A stretch of 64,000 bases of DNA. It comes from Ruminococcus_C callidus (GTDB taxonomy: Bacteria; Bacillota; Clostridia; Oscillospirales; Ruminococcaceae). Every line of letters starts with the position of its first letter. Positions within the stretch are counted from its first letter, which is position 1. A program made the position numbers and the translations under genes. Positions 1 to 6,766 of this stretch are shown here, piece by piece. The notes below the pieces were generated by a model. The model was not told the DNA's origin, did no database searches, and saw only the letters and a program-made list of their open reading frames with translations. The DNA lies in assembly GCF_049562855.1 (NCBI RefSeq), contig NZ_CP186925.1:186001-250000 (forward strand). Reading direction: 5' to 3'.

Positions 1-831
1 GATTATGCGGTGAAGTTCGAGGGCGGCGGCTATGCCGAAGTGGACGATCTGGCGGAAACGCTGACCTATGCGGCACATGAGCTTTCCAAGACAGACCAGA
101 TGCAGCGGGATCTGATCGCCAACGTTTCCCACGACCTGCGAACGCCCCTGACCATGATGAAAGCCTATGCGGAAATGATTCGTGACCTGTCGGGGAACAA
201 TCCGGTGAAGCGGGAACAGCACCTGAACATCATCATCGAGGAAACCGACCGGCTGACGCAGATCGTCAACGATATGCTGGACTTGTCCAAGCTGGAAAGC
301 GGAGCACAGAAGCTGGATTACAGCACGTTTGACATCGCCCAGTGCATGGCGGAGATCGTGCACCGCTATGAGGGCGTGTCGGAGCGTATGGGCTATCAGA
401 TCCATCTGACGCTGGACGAGCCCTGCATGGTACGCTGCGACGAGAGCAAGATCGACCGCGTGATCGGAAACCTGATCAATAACGCGATCAATTACACCTC
501 CAAGGAGGACAAACAGGTGTTTGTCACGCAGCGGAATCTGCCCCAGTGCGTGCGAATTGAAGTGCGGGACACCGGCGACGGCATCGAGGAGGACAAGATC
601 AAGCTGATCTTCGATAAGTACTACCGTTCCGAGAACCATAAGCGGGAAGTGGTAGGCACCGGACTGGGCTTGTCTATCGTGAAAGAAATCCTGAAGATGC
701 ATAACTATAATTATGGTGTCAACAGTAAGCTGGGCGAGGGCTCTACGTTCTGGTTCGAGATACGGGACATCGTGCCGCCGGAAAAACCGGAGGACGAGGA
801 AATCCCGGATGCGGAGATTCGACAGCTGTAA
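1..831 (+). CDS. Sensor histidine kinase, C-terminal part (5' end outside window)
   Basis: The reading frame is open from base 1, so only the catalytic half is visible. The H box SHDLRTPL (phosphorylated His near visible residue 44) is followed by the HATPase domain with N box NLINNAINYT, G1 box DTGDGIEED and G2 box GTGLGLSIVKEI. The protein autophosphorylates and passes phosphate to a response regulator, which should lie upstream of the window. All catalytic motifs are intact. The C-terminus is short and acidic (PEKPEDEEIPDAE). No membrane segment is visible in this part. It ends just before a strong terminator. The family assignment is firm, but the signal sensed cannot be told. Confidence 0.95.
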   Translation, partial: DYAVKFEGGGYAEVDDLAETLTYAAHELSKTDQMQRDLIANVSHDLRTPLTMMKAYAEMIRDLSGNNPVKREQHLNIIIEETDRLTQIVNDMLDLSKLESGAQKLDYSTFDIAQCMAEIVHRYEGVSERMGYQIHLTLDEPCMVRCDESKIDRVIGNLINNAINYTSKEDKQVFVTQRNLPQCVRIEVRDTGDGIEEDKIKLIFDKYYRSENHKREVVGTGLGLSIVKEILKMHNYNYGVNSKLGEGSTFWFEIRDIVPPEKPEDEEIPDAEIRQL

Positions 832-840
832 AAAGAAGAA

Positions 841-869
841 GCGGACAGTGTAAGTGCTGTCCGCTTTTT
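841..869 (+). terminator. Rho-independent terminator after the histidine kinase
   Basis: An 8-bp perfect stem GCGGACAG/CTGTCCGC with a short loop is followed by TTTTTG, starting ten bases after the stop codon. Confidence 0.9.
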
Positions 870-983
870 GTTTGGGGTATGAAAAATTGAAATGTATGTT
901 TCTTGCTGTAATTTTCTTCTATGCCCTTACCGTTTTCTCATGGGTTTTCACGAAAGCGGCACCGCAAAAAATTTCCCCGAAAG

Positions 984-1012
984 TGAAACCAATTCCGACA
1001 GACCGGTGTCTA
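984..1012 (+). promoter_or_regulatory. Candidate ECF-type promoter for the sigma factor gene
   Basis: TGAAAC (984-989) and TGTCTA (1007-1012) are separated by 17 bases. This resembles the TGAAAC/CGTC pattern recognised by many extracytoplasmic-function sigma factors, which often drive their own genes. No good TTGACA/TATAAT pair is seen here. This is a motif match only. Confidence 0.4.
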
Positions 1013-1030
1013 TCTATATGAAACCACACA

Positions 1031-1079
1031 GAGCATATCTAAGGAAACACTGCAAGAGTGTTTCCCTAAGCATATGCTC
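1031..1079. repeat. Short palindromic element (GGAAACACT family) in the sigma leader
   Basis: Outer arms GAGCATAT/ATATGCTC enclose inner arms GGAAACACT/AGTGTTTCC around a five-base loop. The inner arms are the termini of the dispersed repeat family with the middle missing. TA dinucleotides flank the inner arms. The hairpin ends six bases before the ribosome binding site of the sigma factor gene (1085-1092), so it would form in its 5' UTR. Confidence 0.75.
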
Positions 1080-1099
1080 TCCGGAAAGGAGGCGGCACG

Positions 1100-1867
1100 A
1101 TGCTGCATGCAACAACATGGGAAAGCTGTCCGGCAGAACTGCTTCTGTCGGCGGCGGCTCCGGAGGACACCGGAAAAGATGCACGGCTGCTGGAACAGCT
1201 GAAACAACAGAACCGCCGCGGGCTGGAACGGGTGATGAAACGCTATACCGCCTATGTGGGAACAATCCTGCGGAATGTCACCCGCGGACAGACAACACAG
1301 GAGGATTTGGAGGAACTCACCGCAGACGTGTTCCTTGCCCTGTGGCACCACGCTCCCGAGATGCGGACGGAACACCTCACCGGCTATCTCGCCAGCATTG
1401 CCCGTTCCAAGGGGTACAACTGGCTGCGGAAAAACCGCCCCGAAACCATGCCCATTGATGACGTAGTGATCTCCGATGATACCGATGTTTCGGCACAGGC
1501 AGAGCAGGCGGAACTGGCGGGCATTGTACAGGAAATGCTGGCACAGCTGCCGGAACAGGATCGGGAACTGCTGCTGCGGTTCTATTTCTACCGCCAGTCC
1601 GTGCGGGAAATTGCCGGCGAAATGCACATGAAAGAATCCACCGTGAAAACCAGAATGTACCGCAGCCGGCGTGCCGGCACGAAGTCACGCTCCGCACTGG
1701 AAAATGGGACGGATTCCGGCGGTGCTGATCGCGGCGGCAGTGCTGGTCAGCGGCAGTGCGATCACCGCGGCAGCGGCAACCGGCGGCTTTTCCCAGCTGA
1801 TGCAGCTGGTGTTTGGAAAAGACGTTTCGTATCCGTCCACGCTGGAAGAACTGTATGCCGTTCCTGA
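1100..1867 (+). CDS. RNA polymerase ECF-type sigma factor with aberrant C-terminal tail
   Basis: Sigma region 2 (about residues 38-115, ending near YLASIARSKGYNWLRK) and region 4 (about 135-190, helix-turn-helix QSVREIAGEMHMKESTVKTR) are both present. The start is ATG 1100 after AAAGGAGG at good spacing. After MYRSRRAG the frame runs on for about 65 residues of low-complexity Arg/Gly/Ser sequence that overlaps the next gene in another frame. ECF factors normally stop soon after region 4, so the tail is probably out-of-frame readthrough after a deletion or frameshift. The DNA-binding parts look functional. The gene probably pairs with the membrane protein that follows. Confidence 0.8.
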   Translation: MLHATTWESCPAELLLSAAAPEDTGKDARLLEQLKQQNRRGLERVMKRYTAYVGTILRNVTRGQTTQEDLEELTADVFLALWHHAPEMRTEHLTGYLASIARSKGYNWLRKNRPETMPIDDVVISDDTDVSAQAEQAELAGIVQEMLAQLPEQDRELLLRFYFYRQSVREIAGEMHMKESTVKTRMYRSRRAGTKSRSALENGTDSGGADRGGSAGQRQCDHRGSGNRRLFPADAAGVWKRRFVSVHAGRTVCRS

Positions 1868-2879
1868 AGTGAAAATGACGGACACATGCGAGGACATCGA
1901 CTGTCAGGTGCTGGGCGTATTTGGAGATGAGCATACCGTCAACTTCGTTCTGGAATTTTCCGGTGTCAACGGTTTTCAGCTGCCGGAAACACCGCGGTTT
2001 TTCGGGGAATTTCCTTGGATAGAAAGCGATGTTGCCACCGGTGGCTCCAGCAAGATAGACTATATTTATGATGCTTCTGACAGCGGGCATTGGTATGTGA
2101 CGATCCATAACGAACTCGATCAGATCGATTTTAAGAGCCACCCGAAAGTTTCTATGGAGATCGAGAAATTTCTGACCGGCTCCAATGCACCTGATGCCTA
2201 TCTGACATGGGATTGGGGCGAAACGTATGATATGTGGGATATTCGGAACTGGCTGGGCTATTCTATGGCGGATATCAATACCAAAAAGCCCTTGTCCGCG
2301 GAGGACTGGCAGAAAGTTTCAGAAAATTTCGAGCTGTTAGACCAAATGAGTGCAATACAACACGGGAATCTCAGCGGTGAAAAGTGGCAGAACGATGATG
2401 AGCGGGTATACCTGTTAAAGTCGGACATTCTGACCGAGGGCGGTATCAGCATGGAATTCGATCTGGACTATCCCATGACAAAGACCGTGACAGACAGTTT
2501 TACATTTACGGACTCTGAAACGGGAAAAGATACGCCGATGACCATGGAACTTTCTCCGTGGGGTGTTTCCTTTACATGGAAACCTACAGACCCCATGCCA
2601 CGGGTGTTTGGCTATGTGACAGTGAATGAACACGATATTCTGAATGGCTCTTGTACCGGTTATGTCCGGACACCGGACGGCTTGACCAGACAGGTGGAAA
2701 AGGAACGGAAAGATCTGGATAATCTGTTCTACCGCGTCGGACATGTGCCCTATGTCTATGTCGATCAGGCGTATGCCGAGGGACGTGTGACTTTGTACAT
2801 GAGTTTTCTGGAACCGGTCGATCCCGATCAGGTGCAGGAGGTCTACGCAGAGGACGGCACGCTGATGTGGAAGAAGTAA
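1671..2879 (+). CDS. Membrane-anchored extracytoplasmic protein, likely anti-sigma partner lacking its N-terminus
   Basis: From a GTG at 1671 inside the sigma gene the frame gives about 15 residues, one membrane segment (IPAVLIAAAVLVSGSAIT) and about 370 extracytoplasmic residues with no Cys-rich or catalytic motif. This order matches DUF4179-type membrane partners of ECF sigma factors, which usually carry a longer cytoplasmic sigma-binding part before the membrane segment. Here that part is almost absent, and the GTG has no clear ribosome binding site. A deletion joining the 3' end of the sigma gene to the inside of the partner gene would explain both genes. The function is inferred from position. 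Confidence 0.6.
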   Translation: MPARSHAPHWKMGRIPAVLIAAAVLVSGSAITAAAATGGFSQLMQLVFGKDVSYPSTLEELYAVPEVKMTDTCEDIDCQVLGVFGDEHTVNFVLEFSGVNGFQLPETPRFFGEFPWIESDVATGGSSKIDYIYDASDSGHWYVTIHNELDQIDFKSHPKVSMEIEKFLTGSNAPDAYLTWDWGETYDMWDIRNWLGYSMADINTKKPLSAEDWQKVSENFELLDQMSAIQHGNLSGEKWQNDDERVYLLKSDILTEGGISMEFDLDYPMTKTVTDSFTFTDSETGKDTPMTMELSPWGVSFTWKPTDPMPRVFGYVTVNEHDILNGSCTGYVRTPDGLTRQVEKERKDLDNLFYRVGHVPYVYVDQAYAEGRVTLYMSFLEPVDPDQVQEVYAEDGTLMWKK

Positions 2880-2901
2880 CTCGGCAGATGTTCTCTGCCG
2901 G

Positions 2902-2936
2902 AAAACGCATCTCACGTTTGTGGGGTGCGTTTTTTC
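2902..2936 (+). terminator. Terminator after the anti-sigma-like gene
   Basis: The stem AACGCATC/GGTGCGTT is followed by a run of T residues. Confidence 0.85.
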
Positions 2937-3009
2937 GTAAAATGGGGGAACATGGAACGCCGTGTCCGCACCACCCCACCTGCCAAAACACCTACCACTT
3001 TCGTCGCAA

Positions 3010-3038
3010 TTGACAAAAACGCAATCTTGTTGTATAAT
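3010..3038 (+). promoter_or_regulatory. Sigma-A promoter of the sodium symporter
   Basis: TTGACA (3010-3015) and TATAAT (3033-3038) are consensus boxes with a 17-base spacer, about 50 bases before the start codon. Confidence 0.9.
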
Positions 3039-3086
3039 ATAACAATCACATTTTCTGCAACTGCGGAATGACAAAGGAGAACTGAT

Positions 3087-4589
3087 ATGAGTACATCATC
3101 CAAAAAACGAGCGACATTCCACTCGCGGCTGGGCTTTATTCTGGTATCTGCCGGCTGTGCCGTGGGACTGGGCAACGTCTGGAAATTCCCGTACATCTGC
3201 GGCGAAAACGGCGGCGGAGCATTTCTGCTCATCTACCTGCTGTGTCTGCTTCTGCTGGGACTGCCCATTGTCATCTGCGAATTTGCCATTGGACGGGGCA
3301 GCCGCCGCAGCATTTCACAGGCACTGAACATTCTGGAACAGCCGGGCAGCCGCTGGCACATCACCAAATACGCCGGCATTGCCGGAAATTATCTGCTGAT
3401 GATGTTCTATACCATGGTTGCCGGCTGGATGCTCTACTACGCGTTCCTGTACGGTTCGGGAAAGATCACCGCCGTTTCCGCCGAAGAAACGTCCGGCTTT
3501 TTCTCCCGCATGCTGGACAGTCCGGCACTGATGATCCTGTTTGCCGGTATTGTCATTGTTCTCTGTATCGGCATCTGTGCTCTGGGACTGCAAAACGGCA
3601 TTGAAAAGATCACCAAAGTCATGATGATGCTGCTCATTGTGCTGATGCTGGTACTGGTGGTGAACTCACTCCGGCTGAAAGGAGCAGGCGAGGGTCTGAA
3701 ATATTTCCTCGTCCCCAGCTTCTCCCGCCTGAAAGAAAACGGCTACGGTTCTGTGGCATTCGCCGCCATGACGCACGCGTTCTTCACCCTGAGCGTGGGC
3801 ATCGGTGCAATGGAGATCTTCGGCAGCTATCTGAAAAAAGGTCGGCGTATCGCCGGCGAAGCGATCAACGTGGTAATTCTGGACACCTTCGTTGCCGTTA
3901 TGGCTGGTCTGATCATCATTCCGGCGTGCTTTGCCTATGGCGTACAGCCGGATGCCGGTCCGTCCCTGCTGTTCATCACCCTGCCGAACGTGTTCCAACA
4001 CATGGTGGGCGGCCGCATCTGGGGCTGCTGCTTCTTCGTGTTCATGTCCTTTGCCGCTCTCTCCACCGTCATTGCCGTGTTTGAAAACATCATCACCATG
4101 ACCGTGGAACTGGGCAGCTGGACACGAAAGAAATCGCTGCTGGTGAATCTGGTGCTGATCTTCGTGCTGTCCCTGCCGGCAATTCTGGGCTTCAATCTGC
4201 TGTCCGGCTTCCAGCCCTTCGGGGACGGCTCCAGCGTGATGGATCTGGAGGACTTTTTGGTTTCCTATAATATCCTGCCGCTGGGTTCGCTGATCTATGT
4301 GCTGTTCTGCGTCCGGAAAAACGGCTGGGGCTGGGAAAAGTTTCTGGCAGAAGTCAACGAGGGTACAGGCACGAAGCTGCCGGCATGGCTGCGGGGGTAT
4401 ATGGCATACGTGGTGCCGACCTTGATTTGCCTGATCTACCTCAAGGGCTATTATGACATGTTCGCCGGAAAGGGTACGGGCGTGCTTCTCGGCTGGATGG
4501 CGTTCGCCGTGCTGCTGTTGGCAGTGATTTTCTGGGTGTGCTTCTCTGTGGGCAAAAAGCCGGCAGACACCGCCGCAAAATCGGAATAA
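3087..4589 (+). CDS. Sodium-dependent transporter, NSS/SNF family
   Basis: This is a 500-residue polytopic membrane protein with about 11-12 hydrophobic segments. The N-terminal signature GCAVGLGNVWKFPYICGENG (about residues 25-45) is the unwound helix 1 region that binds Na+ and substrate in LeuT-type neurotransmitter:sodium symporters. The family imports amino acids or related amines using the sodium gradient. The substrate cannot be told from sequence alone. The gene is monocistronic, with a consensus promoter before it and a terminator after it. The start ATG 3087 follows AAAGGAGA. Confidence 0.93.
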   Translation: MSTSSKKRATFHSRLGFILVSAGCAVGLGNVWKFPYICGENGGGAFLLIYLLCLLLLGLPIVICEFAIGRGSRRSISQALNILEQPGSRWHITKYAGIAGNYLLMMFYTMVAGWMLYYAFLYGSGKITAVSAEETSGFFSRMLDSPALMILFAGIVIVLCIGICALGLQNGIEKITKVMMMLLIVLMLVLVVNSLRLKGAGEGLKYFLVPSFSRLKENGYGSVAFAAMTHAFFTLSVGIGAMEIFGSYLKKGRRIAGEAINVVILDTFVAVMAGLIIIPACFAYGVQPDAGPSLLFITLPNVFQHMVGGRIWGCCFFVFMSFAALSTVIAVFENIITMTVELGSWTRKKSLLVNLVLIFVLSLPAILGFNLLSGFQPFGDGSSVMDLEDFLVSYNILPLGSLIYVLFCVRKNGWGWEKFLAEVNEGTGTKLPAWLRGYMAYVVPTLICLIYLKGYYDMFAGKGTGVLLGWMAFAVLLLAVIFWVCFSVGKKPADTAAKSE

Positions 4590-4609
4590 GTGTTTCCTTA
4601 AGAAAACAA

Positions 4610-4658
4610 AAAAACCGTTTCGCCGTCGGAGAGTTCCGGAAGCGAAACGGTTTTTGTT
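4610..4658. terminator. Terminator after the symporter, possibly bidirectional
   Basis: An 11-bp stem AAACCGTTTCG/CGAAACGGTTT is flanked by A-rich and T-rich tracts, so it could work on both strands. Confidence 0.85.
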
Positions 4659-4679
4659 TTGGTATAGTGATCGCGTGTA

Positions 4680-4733
4680 AAGGCGACACCGCATAAAGCC
4701 AGCCTGCCGGCTTTGTCAGTGCGGTATTTCCTT
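4680..4733. repeat. Short palindromic element, mixed subfamily
   Basis: The edges AAGGCGACACCGCATAAAGC and GTGCGGTATTTCCTT form an imperfect hairpin. It directly abuts the next, full-length element at 4734. Confidence 0.8.
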
Positions 4734-4911
4734 AAGGCAATACAGCACAAAGCCCGCCTGATGGCTTTGTACGCAATCTGCGTGCAGATTTTCCGTCATA
4801 TTGCCCAGAAATCCCTTGACATACGGCAGTATGCCTGCGGAATTTCTAGGCAATCTGCCGAAAAATCTGACAACGCACCTTACGCACAAGCTTTGTGCGG
4901 TATTGCCTTAA
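4734..4911. repeat. Full-length palindromic element (GCAATACCG subfamily)
   Basis: This 178-bp near-palindrome begins AAGGCAATACAGCACAAAGC and ends GCTTTGTGCGGTATTGCCTT. The interior shares the sequence of the elements at 16894, 45424 and 57188 (CAGATTTTCCGTCATATTGC and its imperfect complement). Its last bases TTAA supply the stop codon of the minus-strand gene at 4908. Reading frames through it are not genes. Confidence 0.9.
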
Positions 4912-5324
4912 CGGATCGCATCGTACAGCTTTTCATACAGCGTAATGAGAGAACGATTGGTTTCCTCCCGCTGTACGACAACTTCTTCAATCGCGTCGAT
5001 CTTTGCCTGACAAATCTTCTCATCGGCATTGTTGTCTGCGGGAACCTTTTCCAGTTTTTCCAGAGCCAGCGAAAGATGCTGGGTATCCTGCCGGATCTGC
5101 TGCAATTCTGCAAAAATTTCAGCGGCAGTGGGAGCTGTGAGGCTGCTTGTATTTGTATTTTCTGTCATCTGCTGTTCCTCCTGATTCTGCGGCGGACAGT
5201 TCAGACAGATCGTATTTGCACTGATGAATCTTGCCCGCCCTTTTTTGACAAGTCCTCTTGCCCGTCTGGGATAGGTGGGAAAATAAGAATTTCCCTGTTC
5301 ATCTGTTACGGTGATCTGCGGCAT
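4908..5324 (-). CDS. Small protein with RRXRR/PLMP-like N-terminus and coiled coil
   Basis: ATG 5324 is chosen because AAAGGAG lies at good spacing; an upstream in-frame start has no such site. Residues 1-45 contain PTYPRRARGLVKKGRARF and then TICLNCPP. This resembles the short P-x-x-RAR-x-L-x-K-x-G-R/K-A motif at the N-terminus of IscB/IsrB-type proteins (RRXRR/PLMP domain). The C-terminal 80 residues are heptad-rich (EIFAELQQIRQDTQHLSLALEKLEK) and look coiled-coil. No nuclease motif is present. The stop codon lies in the edge of a repeat element. The gene is probably real, but its function is unknown. Confidence 0.65.
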   Translation of the reverse strand: MPQITVTDEQGNSYFPTYPRRARGLVKKGRARFISANTICLNCPPQNQEEQQMTENTNTSSLTAPTAAEIFAELQQIRQDTQHLSLALEKLEKVPADNNADEKICQAKIDAIEEVVVQREETNRSLITLYEKLYDAIR

Positions 5325-5342
5325 TTCAAGGACTCCTTTCTC

Positions 5343-5451
5343 TGAGGGCAACGCTGAACAGAGCCGGTCTGTCGGCTTTGCACGGTGTTGTCACGGCTGT
5401 TTTTTGTGATGGGTGTCGTCCCCGAGGAGTCTTTGTGCGGTATTGCCTTTA
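5343..5451. repeat. Degenerate palindromic element
   Basis: The left part GAGGGCAACGCTGAACAGAG with GTCGGCTTTGCACGGTGTTG and the right edge CTTTGTGCGGTATTGCCTTTA match the GCAATACCG subfamily, but the middle has diverged. The right edge again supplies the stop codon of the neighbouring minus-strand gene (5449-5451). Confidence 0.65.
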
Positions 5452-6087
5452 CTTTTTGCTGTTCTTCGCAGCAGCAGTCTTGGCAGTGGTTGCAGCCGGC
5501 TTTGCAGCGGGAACCTTTGCAGTTGCAGAAGCAGTTTTCACTGCCGGCTTTACCGGTTCGGTCTTGACAGCCGCAGCAGCCTTGGGAGCTTCAGCCTTGA
5601 CGGTTTCCTTCTTTGCGGTTGCAGTCGCCGGTTTTTTTGCAGCAGACTTTACCGGTTCTGTCTTTTTTACAGTCGCAGCAGTCTTCGGTGCTTCTGCCTT
5701 TTTTGCAGCCGGCTTTGCAGGGGCTTTCTTCGCAGCCGGAGCCTTTGCCTTGGGAGCAGCCTCCTTCTTCGGCTTGGGCAGAGTATCCAGAACGCTGCGG
5801 AATGCCACGATCTTTTCCCATTCACCGGCGAGTTCCAGTGCAGCGGTTTCTGCGGTACGCAGAGCGTCCAGCAGGGCAGCGGAATCTGCGGATACCAGTA
5901 CATCGTGATCCTTATAGTCAAACGGCTCAATGGTCAGCTTGTCGCTGTCTGCGGAAACTACTGCATAGAATGCACCGCAGCCGTCACCGGAAACATCAAA
6001 CTGTATCGATACGGCGGTGTCGGTGTCCTTGGCACTGGCGTTTTCCAGCAGTGCCTTTGCCTGTGCAAACATTTCATCAAAAGTCAT
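5449..6087 (-). CDS. SCP2-like domain protein with histone-H1-like Lys/Ala/Pro tail
   Basis: ATG 6087 (MTFDEM) is preferred because AAAGGA lies ten bases upstream; the in-frame ATG at 6096 is too close to that site. Residues 1-95 resemble small Firmicutes SCP2 sterol-carrier-like proteins (GDGCGAFYAVV, LTIEPFDYKDHDVLV). The last 110 residues are repeats of Lys, Ala, Pro and Thr (KAPAAKKAPAKPAAKKAEAP), as in histone H1-like nucleoid or RNA-binding tails. A basic tail on an SCP2-like fold is unusual. The role is unknown; nucleic acid or surface binding by the tail is inference. Confidence 0.7.
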   Translation of the reverse strand: MTFDEMFAQAKALLENASAKDTDTAVSIQFDVSGDGCGAFYAVVSADSDKLTIEPFDYKDHDVLVSADSAALLDALRTAETAALELAGEWEKIVAFRSVLDTLPKPKKEAAPKAKAPAAKKAPAKPAAKKAEAPKTAATVKKTEPVKSAAKKPATATAKKETVKAEAPKAAAAVKTEPVKPAVKTASATAKVPAAKPAATTAKTAAAKNSKK

Positions 6088-6138
6088 TTTTGTCATTCCT
6101 TTCGCGGTTTCCGGCGAGAACTGCCGGAATATTCCTGT

Positions 6139-6172
6139 GGCAACACGGCACAAGCCTTGTGCGGTGTTGTTC
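6139..6172. repeat. Minimal palindromic element upstream of the SCP2-like gene
   Basis: GGCAACACGGCACAAG faces CTTGTGCGGTGTTGTT, forming a short hairpin made only of the terminal arms of the GCAATACCG subfamily. Confidence 0.65.
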
Positions 6173-6312
6173 TGTGCTTTTCTATCTATTATAGGCGTAT
6201 TTTTGGAGAATGTCAAGGAGAATGCAAATAAAACATGAAAAATAAGCAAATATATTGCATAACCGGAAAAAGTGGGATTTCAAATTTGTGCAGTTTCACG
6301 AAGAAAAAGGGC

Positions 6313-6341
6313 TTGACAAGCGGCGGAAAATCGGGTATACT
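6313..6341 (+). promoter_or_regulatory. Promoter of the ylxM-ffh operon
   Basis: TTGACA (6313-6318), a 17-base spacer and TATACT (6336-6341), 41 bases before the ylxM start. Confidence 0.85.
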
Positions 6342-6381
6342 TGTAAAGCAGATGACTTTTACAGGCAGGAGGCGGCTGGGA

Positions 6382-6741
6382 ATGTCCAAGGATTTGCGAT
6401 TTGCCATGCTGCTGGATTGCTACGGCGAATTTCTGACACCGCATCAGTATCGGCTGACGGAACTGTATTATTGTGCAGACCTGTCCCTCAGCGAGATCGC
6501 GGAGATCGTCGGCATCACCCGTCAGGGGGTGCGGGACGGCATCAAGCGTGGCGAACAGATTTTGCAGGAAATGGAAGACAAGCTGCAGTTTGCGGCGAGG
6601 TTCAACGCTCTGCGGGAAAACTACAGTGCGATCGCCTCGACGTTACAGTCGATCCAGACACAGACGGCAGACCAGCCGCAGGTGCAGACCGCCTGCCGCG
6701 AGGCAATGGAAGCGGTACATCACGGGCTGGAGCTGCTCTGA
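6382..6741 (+). CDS. ylxM: YlxM-like DNA-binding protein, SRP-associated
   Basis: This 119-residue protein starts at ATG 6382 after AGGAGG. The sequence TELYYCADLSLSEIAEIVGI followed by TRQGVRDGIKRGEQ is the helix-turn-helix of the YlxM/p13 family (UPF0122), found next to ffh or ftsY in most Firmicutes. In streptococci YlxM modulates SRP GTPase activity. The C-terminal 50 residues are helical. It lies 25 bases upstream of ffh, under the same promoter. Confidence 0.9.
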   Translation: MSKDLRFAMLLDCYGEFLTPHQYRLTELYYCADLSLSEIAEIVGITRQGVRDGIKRGEQILQEMEDKLQFAARFNALRENYSAIASTLQSIQTQTADQPQVQTACREAMEAVHHGLELL

Positions 6742-6766
6742 AAAAACTTGCAGGGGAGGAGATCAC

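Noticed and set aside
892..1458. 188-residue plus-strand frame over the sigma leader and gene
   Set aside because: It overlaps the sigma factor in another frame, has no ribosome binding site and reads through the palindromic hairpin.
4713..5345. 210-residue plus-strand frame
   Set aside because: It reads through two repeat elements and then antisense to the RRXRR-like gene, which has a good ribosome binding site and protein-like composition.
5378..6231. Ala/Phe-rich and Cys-rich plus-strand frames
   Set aside because: They are antisense to the Lys/Ala tail of the SCP2-like gene; the GC-rich repeats keep other frames open.
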